Shown: in pieces, positions 26,191-34,419 of the stretch
Layout: every line of letters begins with the position of its first letter
Position numbering within the stretch: the stretch's first letter is position 1
NCBI RefSeq assembly: GCF_012676905.1
Contig: NZ_CP051428.1
Coordinates: 473,501 to 537,500, forward strand
Direction: 5' to 3'
Source of the DNA: Paenibacillus albicereus
Lineage (GTDB): Bacteria > Bacillota > Bacilli > Paenibacillales > Paenibacillaceae
Length of the DNA stretch: 64,000 nt
Program-made: the position numbers and the translations under genes
The notes under the pieces: generated by a model
What the model was told of the DNA's origin: nothing
What the model saw: only the letters and a program-made list of their open reading frames with translations
Databases searched by the model: none

Positions 26191-26337
26191 GCGGTCGATG
26201 ATCGAGCTTGGAACAAGCGCGCTGCCGCTAGGTCTGGATGCGGTCGATGATCGAGCTTGGAACAAGCGCGCTGCCGCTAGGTCTGGATGCGGTCGATGAT
26301 CGAGCTTGGAACAAGCGCGCTGCCGCTAAGTTTGGAT
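26191..26337. repeat. Three 49-bp copies of the clpP 3' end
   Basis: Units start at 26191, 26240 and 26289, nearly identical (the last has minor changes). Read on the minus strand, each carries the codons I-I-D-R-I-Q-T and a TAG stop, the last codons of the adjacent clpP, plus its 3' flank with GCGGCAGCGCGCTTGTTCC. They therefore arose by tandem duplication of the gene's end. Confidence 0.9.
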
Positions 26338-26901
26338 GCGGTCTATGATTCCGTACTCCAGCGCCTCCTCCGCCGACATGAAATAGTCGCGGTCCATATC
26401 CCGCTCGATCCGCTCGAGCGGCTGGCCGGTCCGCTCCGCCGCGATGCGGTTGAGCGTCTCGCGCGTCTTCAGGATGCGGCGGGCGGAAATCGCGATGTCG
26501 CTCGCCTGCCCTTGCGCTCCGCCGTGCGGCTGGTGGATCATGACCTCGCTGTTGGGCAGGGCGCTGCGCTTGCCTTTCGCTCCTGCAAGCAGCAGGATCG
26601 CGCCGAACGAATACGCCGCGCCGGTGCAGATCGTCTGGACGTCCGGCTTCACGAGCTGCATCGCGTCGTAGATCGCGAGCCCGGCTGTCGTCGAGCCGCC
26701 GGGGCTGTTGATATACATGGTGATATCTCTCTCCGCGTCATCCGCCGCCAGGAACAGCAGCTGCGCGATGACCGAATTGGCGACGGCGTCGTCGATGGCG
26801 GATCCGACCAGGATGATGCGCTCCTTGAGCAGGCGGGAGTAGATGTCGTAGGAGCGCTCGCCCTTGGCGGTCTGCTCGACGACGTACGGCACGTGGTTCA
26901 T
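26326..26901 (-). CDS. clpP: ClpP-family serine protease (paralogue)
   Basis: 191 aa, normal ClpP length. Catalytic Ser98 in [10 protein letters not shown], His123 in MIHQPHGG, and Asp in [12 protein letters not shown] (D170/D172). The axial motif [17 protein letters not shown] is present. ClpP forms tetradecameric proteolytic chambers with Clp/Hsp100 ATPases. The nucleophile loop (AAYSFG instead of the usual MAASMG) points to a divergent second ClpP rather than the housekeeping copy. Start supported by GAGGAGG. Its 3' end is duplicated downstream. Confidence 0.93.
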   Translation of the reverse strand: MNHVPYVVEQTAKGERSYDIYSRLLKERIILVGSAIDDAVANSVIAQLLFLAADDAERDITMYINSPGGSTTAGLAIYDAMQLVKPDVQTICTGAAYSFGAILLLAGAKGKRSALPNSEVMIHQPHGGAQGQASDIAISARRILKTRETLNRIAAERTGQPLERIERDMDRDYFMSAEEALEYGIIDRIQT

Positions 26902-26966
26902 CGGGGTTCCTCCTCGTCAGCCGGGCCGCAGCATGGCGGCCGGCCGTTGGTTTGCTTCATGCCCCC

Positions 26967-27060
26967 GGTAAACGAACCGGCGCAAGCCGAGGATACGAGG
27001 CGGAAAAAGAAATAAATTTCGCCGGTTCGCGTATCCTTTCGAGGCGGCTGTTCGTTTACC
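26967..27060. promoter_or_regulatory. Nested inverted repeats upstream of the sigma factor gene
   Basis: GGTAAACGAAC (26967) pairs with GTTCGTTTACC (27050); GAACCGGCG (26974) with CGCCGGTTC (27020); GGATACG (26991) with CGTATCC (27030). The first two share bases, so they are mutually exclusive in RNA. It sits between clpP and the divergent sigma gene and may hold operators for both. Confidence 0.55.
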
Positions 27061-27096
27061 GAATACCGATATCCGCACGCAGAAAGGAGCTGCCGC

Positions 27097-27969
27097 ATGG
27101 ACGCAATTCGCATGGCCGCCGAGGAGGAGCGCAGCGCCCTTCGCCGCTATTGCCTCGCCTTGGCCGGTTCGCGCTGGGACGCCGAGGATCTGGAGCAGTC
27201 CGCCTGGTGCCGCGCGCTGGCCTACCCGGGCTGGGAGGGGCACGCCAACCGCGAGGCGCTGCTGCTGCGCATCGCGCGCAATCTGTGGACCGACCAGCAG
27301 AGGAAAAAGGCGCTGCATCAGCGCTCCTTGCCGGAGCTTGCCGCAGCCGAGCCGGACCGGGAAGCAAGCGGCGAAGCCGCCGGAGGGTGGGAGCTGGAGA
27401 CGATGCTCCACTCCCTCGGCCGGCGGCTGACGCCGCTGCAGCTGGCGGTGTGGCTGCTGCGCGAGATGCACGGCAGCAGCATCGCGGAGACGGCGCTTCG
27501 CCTCGGCATGACCGAGGGCGCCGTCAAGGCGGCGATGCACCGCGCCCGCCGCGCGCTCGGCGCGGTCCGCCGCGACTTGGCCGCCGGCGGGCTGCGCGAG
27601 CCCGCGGACGAGGCGCTGCTCGCGCGCGTGCGCGGCCTGGCGGCGGCGCTGCGCGCGGGCGATGCCGCCGCGATCGCGGCGCTCGCCGAGCAGGAAGCGC
27701 TCGAGCCGGCCGTAGCCGCCGCCGCGCTGGCGGGGCGCGGCAGGGCGCAAGCCTCGGCCGGCGCAGCCGCCGTGCCGGCGGACGGCAGCGCCGGCGGCGA
27801 TGGCGCGCGCAGCGACGCGGGCGCGCCGCAGGCTCGCGGCCCAGTCGACGTGCGCGCGCTGCCGGCGCAAGCCGCCTGGAGCGGGCGCGCTGCCTCCTGG
27901 CGCGGGGCTTCCGCCGCCGGTAGTCCCGCCGGTCTGGCCGGCGGCGCCATCTGGGGCTTGGCCGTATAA
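27097..27969 (+). CDS. Sigma-70/ECF-like sigma factor with Ala-rich C-terminal extension
   Basis: 290 aa. Region 2-like (RRYCLALAGSRWDAEDLEQSAWCRAL) and region 4-like (LQLAVWLLREMHGSSIAETALRLGMTEGAVKAAMHRARRAL) fill residues 10-160. Residues 170-290 are low-complexity Ala/Gly/Arg, unlike the folded SnoaL extensions of ECF41-type factors. Start with AAAGGAG. No anti-sigma gene follows. The extension may be lineage-specific, or decayed coding sequence in a shifted frame. Confidence 0.8.
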   Translation: MDAIRMAAEEERSALRRYCLALAGSRWDAEDLEQSAWCRALAYPGWEGHANREALLLRIARNLWTDQQRKKALHQRSLPELAAAEPDREASGEAAGGWELETMLHSLGRRLTPLQLAVWLLREMHGSSIAETALRLGMTEGAVKAAMHRARRALGAVRRDLAAGGLREPADEALLARVRGLAAALRAGDAAAIAALAEQEALEPAVAAAALAGRGRAQASAGAAAVPADGSAGGDGARSDAGAPQARGPVDVRALPAQAAWSGRAASWRGASAAGSPAGLAGGAIWGLAV

Positions 27970-27986
27970 AAGGCAGTACCGTAAAG

Positions 27987-28026
27987 AAGCCTTCCCGAGC
28001 CTCGAAGCGAGGCGGGAAGGCTTTTT
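27987..28026 (+). terminator. Intrinsic terminator of the sigma gene
   Basis: AAGCCTTCCCG ... GGGAAGGCTT with an inner CCTCG/CGAGG pair, followed by TTTTT. Confidence 0.88.
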
Positions 28027-28102
28027 CGATCAGGGGGCCAGTTCTAGCCTGGAATCAGGGCCGGGCTGCCATTGGACGGCCCGCATGCTGCCTTCCGAGC
28101 GA

Positions 28103-28182
28103 TCCGCCCCGCATCCGCCCCGCATCCGCCCGCATCCGCCCCGCATCCGCCCCGCATCCGCCCCCATGCCGCATCCGCCCGC
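28103..28182. repeat. Short tandem repeat of about 11 bp
   Basis: About seven copies of CCGCATCCGCC with small length variation, between the terminator and the convergent SDR stop. Slippage-prone; no gene. Confidence 0.8.
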
Positions 28183-28187
28183 TCCCC

Positions 28188-28973
28188 CTACCGCCCGAGG
28201 AACCCGCCCTCGGAGCGGATCGCCTGGCCGGTGATCCACTGGGCCTCGTCGCTCGCGAGGAAGGCGAGCGCGCGGGCCGCGTCCTCCGGCCGCCCGATGC
28301 GGCCCATCGGGAACAGCGGCAAGAGCTGCCGCTTGAGCTCGTCCGACATCCAGCCGGAGTCGGTCGGGCCCGGGTCAAGCCCGTTGACCGTGATGCCGAG
28401 CGGCGCGAGCCCGGCGGCCAGCGGCTCGATCAAGCCCGCCAGCAGCTGCTTGGTCGCCAAGTACGCGAGGTTGTCGGCGTCCTGCCCTTTGGACAGCAGG
28501 AACAGGATCCGTCCCGCCCCTCCGGCCGGATGCGCCTGCTCGAAGCGGCGCGCGAACTCCATGCTGAGCAGGGCCGGAGCCCGGTTGTTGACGATATAAT
28601 GCCGATCCAGCGACTCCTGCGTCAGCGTCCGATAGCTGGTCGGAGCGCAGTAGCAGGCATTGTGGATGACGATCGAGGGCAGCCGTCCGAGCGCGCGCTC
28701 GGCCTCGTCCAGCACCTGCACGGGCGCGTCCGGGTCCATGAAGTCGGCCTCCATCTGGCCGGCCCGCACGCCCATGCCCTCCAGCTCCTGCTGCAGCCGG
28801 TCGGGCCATCCCATCTGCAGGCCGCAGCCCTCCTCCGCGTCATACGCGCGCCAATGCGTATAGAACAGATCGGCGCCTTGCTCCGCGAGCGCGCGGCAGA
28901 TCGCCGTGCCGATGCCCGCCTCCCGGCTGACGCCGGTGACGAGCGCGGTCCTTCCTTTCAACGCCATGGTCAT
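28188..28973 (-). CDS. SDR-family NAD(P)-dependent oxidoreductase
   Basis: 261 aa. The N-terminus carries the Rossmann motif ALVTGVSREAGIGTAICRALAEQG, followed by the catalytic Ser (FLLSKG) and YLATK, and a C-terminus like 3-oxoacyl-ACP reductase relatives (GPTDSGWMSD, SDEAQWITGQAIRSEGGF). Start at 28973 with GGAGG ten bases upstream; the frame is open far upstream, but that sequence overlaps the glycine riboswitch region and lacks family features. Substrate unknown. Confidence 0.88.
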   Translation of the reverse strand: MTMALKGRTALVTGVSREAGIGTAICRALAEQGADLFYTHWRAYDAEEGCGLQMGWPDRLQQELEGMGVRAGQMEADFMDPDAPVQVLDEAERALGRLPSIVIHNACYCAPTSYRTLTQESLDRHYIVNNRAPALLSMEFARRFEQAHPAGGAGRILFLLSKGQDADNLAYLATKQLLAGLIEPLAAGLAPLGITVNGLDPGPTDSGWMSDELKRQLLPLFPMGRIGRPEDAARALAFLASDEAQWITGQAIRSEGGFLGR

Positions 28974-29067
28974 GAACGCATCGCCTCCTTCTTCAACCAG
29001 CATAAGCCCCGAGGGGGGACGGGGAGTAGGGGCAGGATCGGCTATAGCCGAACTTGCCCTCTCCGGG

Positions 29068-29096
29068 TTGAAGCCGGCTGTCCTCCTGCATATAAT
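29068..29096 (+). promoter_or_regulatory. SigA promoter of the glycine riboswitch-sda operon
   Basis: TTGAAG (29068-29073), exact 17-bp spacer, TATAAT (29091-29096). Confidence 0.8.
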
Positions 29097-29114
29097 GAGA
29101 AGGCACAGCGGATG

Positions 29115-29382
29115 ATGGCAGCGGGAGAGATTGCCTGCAGGACCGGGGCGACGCCGAAGGAGCAACCTGCACGCAGGGGAATCTCTCAGGCAAAAGGACC
29201 TTTGCCGGACGCAGCTCTGGAGAGCATTCCGCGCCGCCTTGCGGACGGCCGATCGGGCAACGAAAGCCCTCGGCTCGCCCGCAAGGCGGCGCGTCGGAAT
29301 CACCCAAGGGGAAACTTCATGGCGCCGATATCGCGGCGCTGGCGGAGGCAACTCTCAGGTACAAGGGACAGAGCGGTGGAAT
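29115..29382 (+). ncRNA. Tandem glycine riboswitch
   Basis: Two gcvT-type aptamers in series. The first has GGGAGAGA, GCCGAAGGAGCAACC and TCTCAGGCAAAAGGACC, closed by CTCTGGAGAG. The second has a long variable arm, then GGAGGCAACTCTCAGGTACA and GGACAGAG. It precedes serine dehydratase genes, so glycine probably induces serine breakdown. Confidence 0.93.
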
Positions 29383-29388
29383 ACGGGG

Positions 29389-29417
29389 AAGCAGAGGGCT
29401 CGCGCGAGCCTTTGCTT
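29389..29417 (+). promoter_or_regulatory. Hairpin after the glycine aptamers (candidate expression platform)
   Basis: AAGCAGAGGGCTCG pairs with CGAGCCTTTGCTT (one mismatch). It lies directly after aptamer 2, where a switchable terminator is expected, but the T-run is weak. Confidence 0.45.
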
Positions 29418-29475
29418 TGACGCATTCCGCCGCCCTGTTCCTTTTCATTTCAGCGATACGCAAAGGAGGAAGCGC

Positions 29476-30195
29476 ATGCGCTTCAAGGATGTCTTCTCGA
29501 TCATCGGGCCGTCCATGGTCGGCCCTTCCAGCTCGCATACCGCCGGCGCGGCGCGCATCGGGCTGGCCGCCCGCAGGCTGCTCGGCGCGATGCCGGAGTC
29601 GGCTCGCGTCAGCTTCTTCGGCTCGTTCGCCGCGACTTACCAGGGCCACGGCACGGATACGGCCGTCGCCGGCGGGCTGCTCGGCATGCGCACCGACGAT
29701 CCGCGCCTGCCGGATGCGGTCGAGCTCGCCGAGGAGGCGGGCCTGGACCTGACCTTCCGCGAGGGCAAGGGGCTGTTCCCCCATCCCAACACCGTGAGGC
29801 TCGACCTGCAGGCCGCGGACGGGCGCAAGCTGTCGCTGCTCGGCACGTCGATCGGCGGCGGCAACGTCGAGATCGTCGAGGTGAACGGCTTCGCCGTCAA
29901 GTTCGGCTGCTCCTGCCCGGCGCTGCTCGTGCGCCATCGCGACCAGCCGGGCGTCATCGCCGGGCTGACCGCCGCCTTGGAGGAGGCCGGGCTCAACATC
30001 GCCGGCTTGTCGCTCAGCCGGATGGAGCGGCAGGGCGAGGCGCTTGCGGTCGTCGAGCTGGACGGCGAGGCGCCCGGCAAGCTGCTGGAGCGGGTGCGGC
30101 GGCTGCCGCATGTGCTCGGCACCGATTATGTCGATCTGAACGGGGAAGAGGAGGAGATGGCGGATGAACTTTCGGACGCTGAAGGAGCTCAGTGA
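29476..30195 (+). CDS. sdaAB: L-serine dehydratase, beta subunit
   Basis: 239 aa. N-terminal serine dehydratase beta fold with IIGPSMVGPSSSHTAGAARIG, then an ACT domain at about 155-230 (RHRDQPGVIAGLTAALEEAG). With SdaAA it forms the [4Fe-4S] enzyme converting L-serine to pyruvate and ammonia. Start at 29476 with AAAGGAGG. Overlaps sdaAA by 32 bp. Confidence 0.95.
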   Translation: MRFKDVFSIIGPSMVGPSSSHTAGAARIGLAARRLLGAMPESARVSFFGSFAATYQGHGTDTAVAGGLLGMRTDDPRLPDAVELAEEAGLDLTFREGKGLFPHPNTVRLDLQAADGRKLSLLGTSIGGGNVEIVEVNGFAVKFGCSCPALLVRHRDQPGVIAGLTAALEEAGLNIAGLSLSRMERQGEALAVVELDGEAPGKLLERVRRLPHVLGTDYVDLNGEEEEMADELSDAEGAQ

Positions 30196-31048
30196 GCGCT
30201 GCCGCGAGGGCGGCCTGACGATCGGGCGCCTCATGCTGCAGCAGCAGGCCAAGGAGTCGGGACGCGAGGAAGCGGAAGAGTTCGCGACGATGAAAGCGTA
30301 CTACGGCATCATGAAGGAAGCCGTCCACAATGGCCTGACCCGCGACACGACGTCGCGCAGCGGCCTCACCGGCCTGGACGCCCAGCGGGTCGCCGCCTAC
30401 AACGAGAGCGCCGAGCCGAGCCTCGGCGGCGACGCCGGACGCGCGATGGCGTACGCGCTCGCCGTCTCCGAGGTGAACGCCTCGATGGGCCGCATCGTGG
30501 CGACGCCGACGGCGGGCTCCTGCGGCATCATCCCCGGCGTGTTCGTCAGCTCGCAGGAGCGGTTCGGCTGGGACGACGACGTCATGACCGAGGCGCTGTT
30601 CGCCGCAGGCGCGATCGGCTACGTCATCGCCAACAATTCCTTCGTCTCCGGCGCGGAGGGCGGCTGCCAGGCCGAGGTCGGCTCCGCCATCGGGATGGCG
30701 GCGGGCGCGCTCGCCGAGCTGCGCGGCGGCACGCCGGAGCAGGCGATGCATGCCGTCGGGCTCGCGCTCAAGAATACGCTCGGCCTTATCTGCGATCCCG
30801 TCGGCGGGCTCGTCGAGATCCCGTGCATCGTGCGCAACGGCTTCGGCGCGGTCACCGCGCTCGCCGCGGCCGACATGGCGCTGGCCGGCGTGCGCAGCGT
30901 CATCCCGAGCGACGAGGTCGTGCAGGTCATGCTCGAGGTCGGCGCGGCGATGCCGGAGAAGCATCGCGAGACGGCCGGCGGCGGGCTGGCCCAGACGCCG
31001 ACCGGCAAAAAGCTGATGGAGGACCTGCGCAAGAAGAAGCGGCGCTAG
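30164..31048 (+). CDS. sdaAA: L-serine dehydratase, alpha subunit
   Basis: 294 aa. Conserved cysteines for the [4Fe-4S] cluster are in TAGSCGIIPG, EGGCQAEVGSA and CDPVGGLVEIPCIVRN. Start overlaps the end of sdaAB and is preceded by GGGGAAGAGGAGG. Two-subunit form as in Bacillus. A terminator follows. Confidence 0.95.
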   Translation: MNFRTLKELSERCREGGLTIGRLMLQQQAKESGREEAEEFATMKAYYGIMKEAVHNGLTRDTTSRSGLTGLDAQRVAAYNESAEPSLGGDAGRAMAYALAVSEVNASMGRIVATPTAGSCGIIPGVFVSSQERFGWDDDVMTEALFAAGAIGYVIANNSFVSGAEGGCQAEVGSAIGMAAGALAELRGGTPEQAMHAVGLALKNTLGLICDPVGGLVEIPCIVRNGFGAVTALAAADMALAGVRSVIPSDEVVQVMLEVGAAMPEKHRETAGGGLAQTPTGKKLMEDLRKKKRR

Positions 31049-31084
31049 AGCCGGCGGAAGCGTGGAGGGGCGGCTCCTCGGAGG

Positions 31085-31132
31085 CGAAGCAGCTCGGCGA
31101 GAAAAGCTCGCCGAGCTGCTTCGGTTTTTTTT
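31085..31132 (+). terminator. Intrinsic terminator of the sda operon
   Basis: GAAGCAGCTCGGCGAG pairs perfectly with CTCGCCGAGCTGCTTC around AAAAG, followed by eight T residues. Confidence 0.93.
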
Positions 31133-31196
31133 AACATCGGATATGTCGCCTAAATTCGTTCCGCGCGGTCAAGTTCGGGCGAAGAGCGGAATAAAC

Positions 31197-31210
31197 TGAA
31201 AGCGGATACA
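31197..31210 (+). promoter_or_regulatory. Candidate cre site (CcpA) before the first sugar ABC operon
   Basis: TGAAAGCGGATACA matches the cre consensus TGWAANCGNTNWCA except for one position. It is 79 bp upstream of the solute-binding protein gene. Confidence 0.45.
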
Positions 31211-31288
31211 GGAAAGCGCTCGACCCGGGAGCGGCATAGGCCTGTCCTCGGGAGGGGCGAAGTCCAGCATGTCAGGAGGAATGACGGA

Positions 31289-32545
31289 GTGATTAAATTC
31301 CGAAGGGTCGCCTTGTCGTTGCTGCCGTTCGCCCTCGTCGCCGCCGGCTGCGGCGGTCCGGCTCCGGCCGATAACACGAAGACGCTTACGCTCTGGTACT
31401 GGAACCGAAGTCTGGACGACGGCCTCATCCGATCGGTCGAGCAGAAGTTTCCCGGCATCAAGATCAACGCCCAAAAGATCGGCGGCGACTTCAAGTCCAA
31501 GCTGAAGACGACGCTGGCCGCCGGCTCGGCCGGTCCGGACATCGTCGCCTTCAATGACTGGGTCTCGGAGCTGTTCGTCAGCTCGGATCGCTTTTATGAC
31601 CTCTACGAGCTCGGCGCCAAGGACATCGAGCCGGACTTCCTCGATTGGAAATGGAACTTCGGCGTCACCCCCGCCGGAACGATGATCGCGCTGCCGATCG
31701 ATACCGGACCGACCGCGCTGTTCTACCGGGCCGATCTGTTCGAGCAGGCGGGATTGCCGAGCGATCCGGCCGAGGTCCGCGAGCAGCTCGGCACCTGGGA
31801 AAGCTATCTGCAGGCGGGCAAGCAGCTGCAGGATCATTTCGGCGGCAAGGTGAAGATGCTTGACAACGCCAACAACATCTACACGCAGGTCAACGCCCAG
31901 TCGGACCGGATTTATTTTTCCAAGGAGGACCGGTTCATCGGCGACCAGCCGCAATCCTCGATGAGAAAGGCCTGGAATCTCGCCGTCCAAGCCGCCGAGA
32001 TGAAGCTGGCTGCGAATGTAAACGCCTTCACGAGCGAGTGGAGCGCCGCCATGAACAACAGCGGCATCGCCTCCTTCGTCGGGGCCGTCTGGATGAAGCA
32101 GGTGCTGGAGGAGGCCGCTCCCGATACGGGCGGCAAGTGGAGGGTGGCGCGGGCTCCCGGGGGAGACGGCAACAACGGGGGCTCCTTCCTCGCTATCATG
32201 AAGACGAGCGCTTACCCGGAGGAAGCGTTCGACGTCATCCGCTACCTGCAGAGTCCCGACCATCAGATCCAGACCTACAAGAATCTGAATCTGTTCCCCT
32301 CGGCCGCCGAAGCGCTGGACGATCCGAGCATGAAGGAGAAGGAGCCCTTTTTCGGGCATCAGGCTACGGGCGAGATTTTCGCGGAATCCGCGCGGAACGT
32401 GAAGCCGGCGTACTTCGGAGGCAAGTATACGAACGTCAACGGCATCGCCCTGCGCGAGCTGACCTCCGTCGTCCTGCAGGGCAAGAATCCCGACAAAGCC
32501 TGGAACGACGCGCAGAACCGCATCCAAAAAGAGCTGCTGCGCTGA
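31289..32545 (+). CDS. Sugar ABC transporter solute-binding lipoprotein
   Basis: 418 aa, GTG start after AGGAGGA. Lipobox LVAAGC puts the lipidated Cys at 21. The rest has the family 1 (MalE/UgpB-like) pattern: LTLWYWNRS, DIVAFNDW, ALPIDTGPTALFYRADLFEQAGL, and a C-terminal AWNDAQNRIQKELL. First gene of a three-gene CUT1-type operon lacking its own ATPase, as usual where a shared MsmX-type ATPase serves several importers. Confidence 0.9.
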   Translation: MIKFRRVALSLLPFALVAAGCGGPAPADNTKTLTLWYWNRSLDDGLIRSVEQKFPGIKINAQKIGGDFKSKLKTTLAAGSAGPDIVAFNDWVSELFVSSDRFYDLYELGAKDIEPDFLDWKWNFGVTPAGTMIALPIDTGPTALFYRADLFEQAGLPSDPAEVREQLGTWESYLQAGKQLQDHFGGKVKMLDNANNIYTQVNAQSDRIYFSKEDRFIGDQPQSSMRKAWNLAVQAAEMKLAANVNAFTSEWSAAMNNSGIASFVGAVWMKQVLEEAAPDTGGKWRVARAPGGDGNNGGSFLAIMKTSAYPEEAFDVIRYLQSPDHQIQTYKNLNLFPSAAEALDDPSMKEKEPFFGHQATGEIFAESARNVKPAYFGGKYTNVNGIALRELTSVVLQGKNPDKAWNDAQNRIQKELLR

Positions 32546-32589
32546 CGGCCGCCGCCCCATAGACCAATGGCTGACAGGAGGTCACCCTT

Positions 32590-33552
32590 ATGGGCAAACC
32601 CATGCTGAACGCAGAGTCTCCCCGCGCCCCGCGCTCCCCGCGGACCAAGGACGGCTTGAGCGCGCGCATCTGGAAGCACCGCAAGGAATACTTCGCCATC
32701 TCCCCGTTTTACCTTTTGTTCGCGGTGTTCGGCTTGTTCCCGATCGCCTTCTCCATGTACCTCTCCTTCCAAAAATGGGACGGAATCGGACGGATGAGCT
32801 ACAACGGGCTGAACAACTACCGCTTCATGCTGACCGATCCGGACTTCTGGAAGGCCGTCGGCAATACGCTCCTGATCTGGATCTACTCGACGATCCCGAT
32901 GCTGTTCCTGGCGCTTGTCGTCGCCTTCCTGCTCAACTCCGCGTTCGTACGGATGCGGACGCTGTACCGCGTCGGCTACTTCCTGCCCAACGTCACCTCG
33001 CTCGTCGCGGTGGCGATCATCTTCGGCACGATCTTTTCCAACAACTACGGCTTGCTGAACTACGTGCTGGACCTGCTCGGCCTGAACTCCATCGAGTGGC
33101 TGAACCGCACCTGGGGCATCCAGCTGGCGATCTCCGTCATGGTGATCTGGCGCTGGGCGGGCTACAACGCGATCATCTATCTGGCCGGTCTGCAGAGCAT
33201 CCCGACCGTGCTCTACGAAGCGGCCAAGATCGACGGGGCTTCGGGCATGCAGGCGTTCTTCCGCATCACCATCCCGAACCTGCGGCCGATCATCCTGTTC
33301 ACGCTCATCACCTCCACCATCGGCGGGATGCAGGTGTTCACCGAGCCCCAGGTGCTCGTCGGCAACGACGGCGGCGCGAGCGGCGGCGGCCTCACGATCG
33401 TCCTTTACCTGTACCGCGAAGCGTTCGTGCACAACTACTTCGGCTACGGGGCGGCCGTCGGGTGGGGGATGTTCCTCCTGATCGCCCTCTTCTCCATCGT
33501 CAACTGGCTGTTCGTCCAAGGCCGTCCGTCCCACGACCAGGGGGTGAAGTGA
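32590..33552 (+). CDS. Sugar ABC transporter permease (MalF/LacF type)
   Basis: 320 aa, six TM helices. The EAA loop reads VLYEAAKIDGASGMQAFFRITIPNLRP, the MalF-type coupling motif. Starts 45 bp after the binding-protein stop with AGGAGGT; it ends one base before the next permease. Confidence 0.92.
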   Translation: MGKPMLNAESPRAPRSPRTKDGLSARIWKHRKEYFAISPFYLLFAVFGLFPIAFSMYLSFQKWDGIGRMSYNGLNNYRFMLTDPDFWKAVGNTLLIWIYSTIPMLFLALVVAFLLNSAFVRMRTLYRVGYFLPNVTSLVAVAIIFGTIFSNNYGLLNYVLDLLGLNSIEWLNRTWGIQLAISVMVIWRWAGYNAIIYLAGLQSIPTVLYEAAKIDGASGMQAFFRITIPNLRPIILFTLITSTIGGMQVFTEPQVLVGNDGGASGGGLTIVLYLYREAFVHNYFGYGAAVGWGMFLLIALFSIVNWLFVQGRPSHDQGVK

Positions 33553-33553
33553 G

Positions 33554-34372
33554 ATGAAAGCCCGATCGATCCTGCTGCATGTCGGCCTGACGGCCGGACT
33601 GCTGCTCTCCGTGTTCCCGTTCTACTGGCTGCTCGTCATGGCGACCCGCACGACGGCGGACATCTACAGCTTCCCGCCGAAGCTCTGGTTCGGCACGAGG
33701 CTCGGGGACAACGTCTCCCGCGTGTTCGAGAACATCGACTTCTTCGGCGCGTTCTGGAACACGCTGTTCGTCGCGTCGGCCTGCGCGGTGCTCGTGCTGT
33801 TCTTCGACTCGCTGGCGGGCTTTACGTTCGCCAAGTTCGATTTTCCCGGCAAAAAGCTCCTGTTCGTGCTGCTGCTCGCCACGATGATGGCGCCGGCCCA
33901 GCTGTCGCTCGTGCCGTCGTTCGTCATCATGGCCAAGTTCGGCTGGGTCGGCTCGTTCAAGGCGCTCATCATCCCCGGCATGGCCAACGCGTTCGGCATC
34001 TTCTGGATCCGGCAGTACGCCCAGGAGTCGGTGCCGAGCGAGCTGCTGGACGCGGGCCGCATCGACGGCTGCGGCTTCATGCGCCTTTACTGGAACGTGG
34101 CGCTGCCGATCCTGCGGCCGGCGCTGTCGTTCCTCGGCGCGTTCACGTTCATCGGCGCCTGGAACGACTACCTGTGGCCGCTCATCATCCTGACCGACGA
34201 GAGCAAGTTCACGCTGCAAGTGGCGCTTTCGTCGCTGAATGGCATTTACGTGACCGATTACTCCATGGTCATCGCCGGCACGCTGCTGGCCGTCATCCCG
34301 CTCATCGTCCTGTTCCTGTTCGTCAGCAAGCAGTTCATCTCCGATATCGCCGCCGGGGCGATCAAGAGCTGA
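33554..34372 (+). CDS. Sugar ABC transporter permease (MalG/LacG type)
   Basis: 272 aa, six TM helices. EAA loop SELLDAGRIDGCGFMRLYWNVALPILRP and C-terminal FISDIAAGAIKS are typical of MalG partners. Preceded by GGGGTGA; TGAGATG junction with the previous gene. Confidence 0.92.
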   Translation: MKARSILLHVGLTAGLLLSVFPFYWLLVMATRTTADIYSFPPKLWFGTRLGDNVSRVFENIDFFGAFWNTLFVASACAVLVLFFDSLAGFTFAKFDFPGKKLLFVLLLATMMAPAQLSLVPSFVIMAKFGWVGSFKALIIPGMANAFGIFWIRQYAQESVPSELLDAGRIDGCGFMRLYWNVALPILRPALSFLGAFTFIGAWNDYLWPLIILTDESKFTLQVALSSLNGIYVTDYSMVIAGTLLAVIPLIVLFLFVSKQFISDIAAGAIKS

Positions 34373-34391
34373 GCGAGGGCTTGATTCAAAA

Positions 34392-34419
34392 GAAGCGCGG
34401 AGCAGGCCGCTCCGCGCTT
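34392..34419. terminator. Bidirectional terminator between convergent operons
   Basis: AAGCGCGGAGC pairs with GCTCCGCGCTT. On the minus strand it is followed by CTTTTG, and its first arm begins inside the ATPase stop codon. Confidence 0.75.

Noticed and set aside
28974-29351. N-terminal extension of the SDR protein
   Set aside because: It overlaps the complementary strand of the glycine riboswitch promoter and has no SDR features; a ribosome binding site supports 28973.
31281-31292. Four-codon start-stop ORF overlapping the sugar-binding protein start
   Set aside because: The Shine-Dalgarno is only one base from its ATG, too close for initiation; the GTG at 31289 is correctly spaced.
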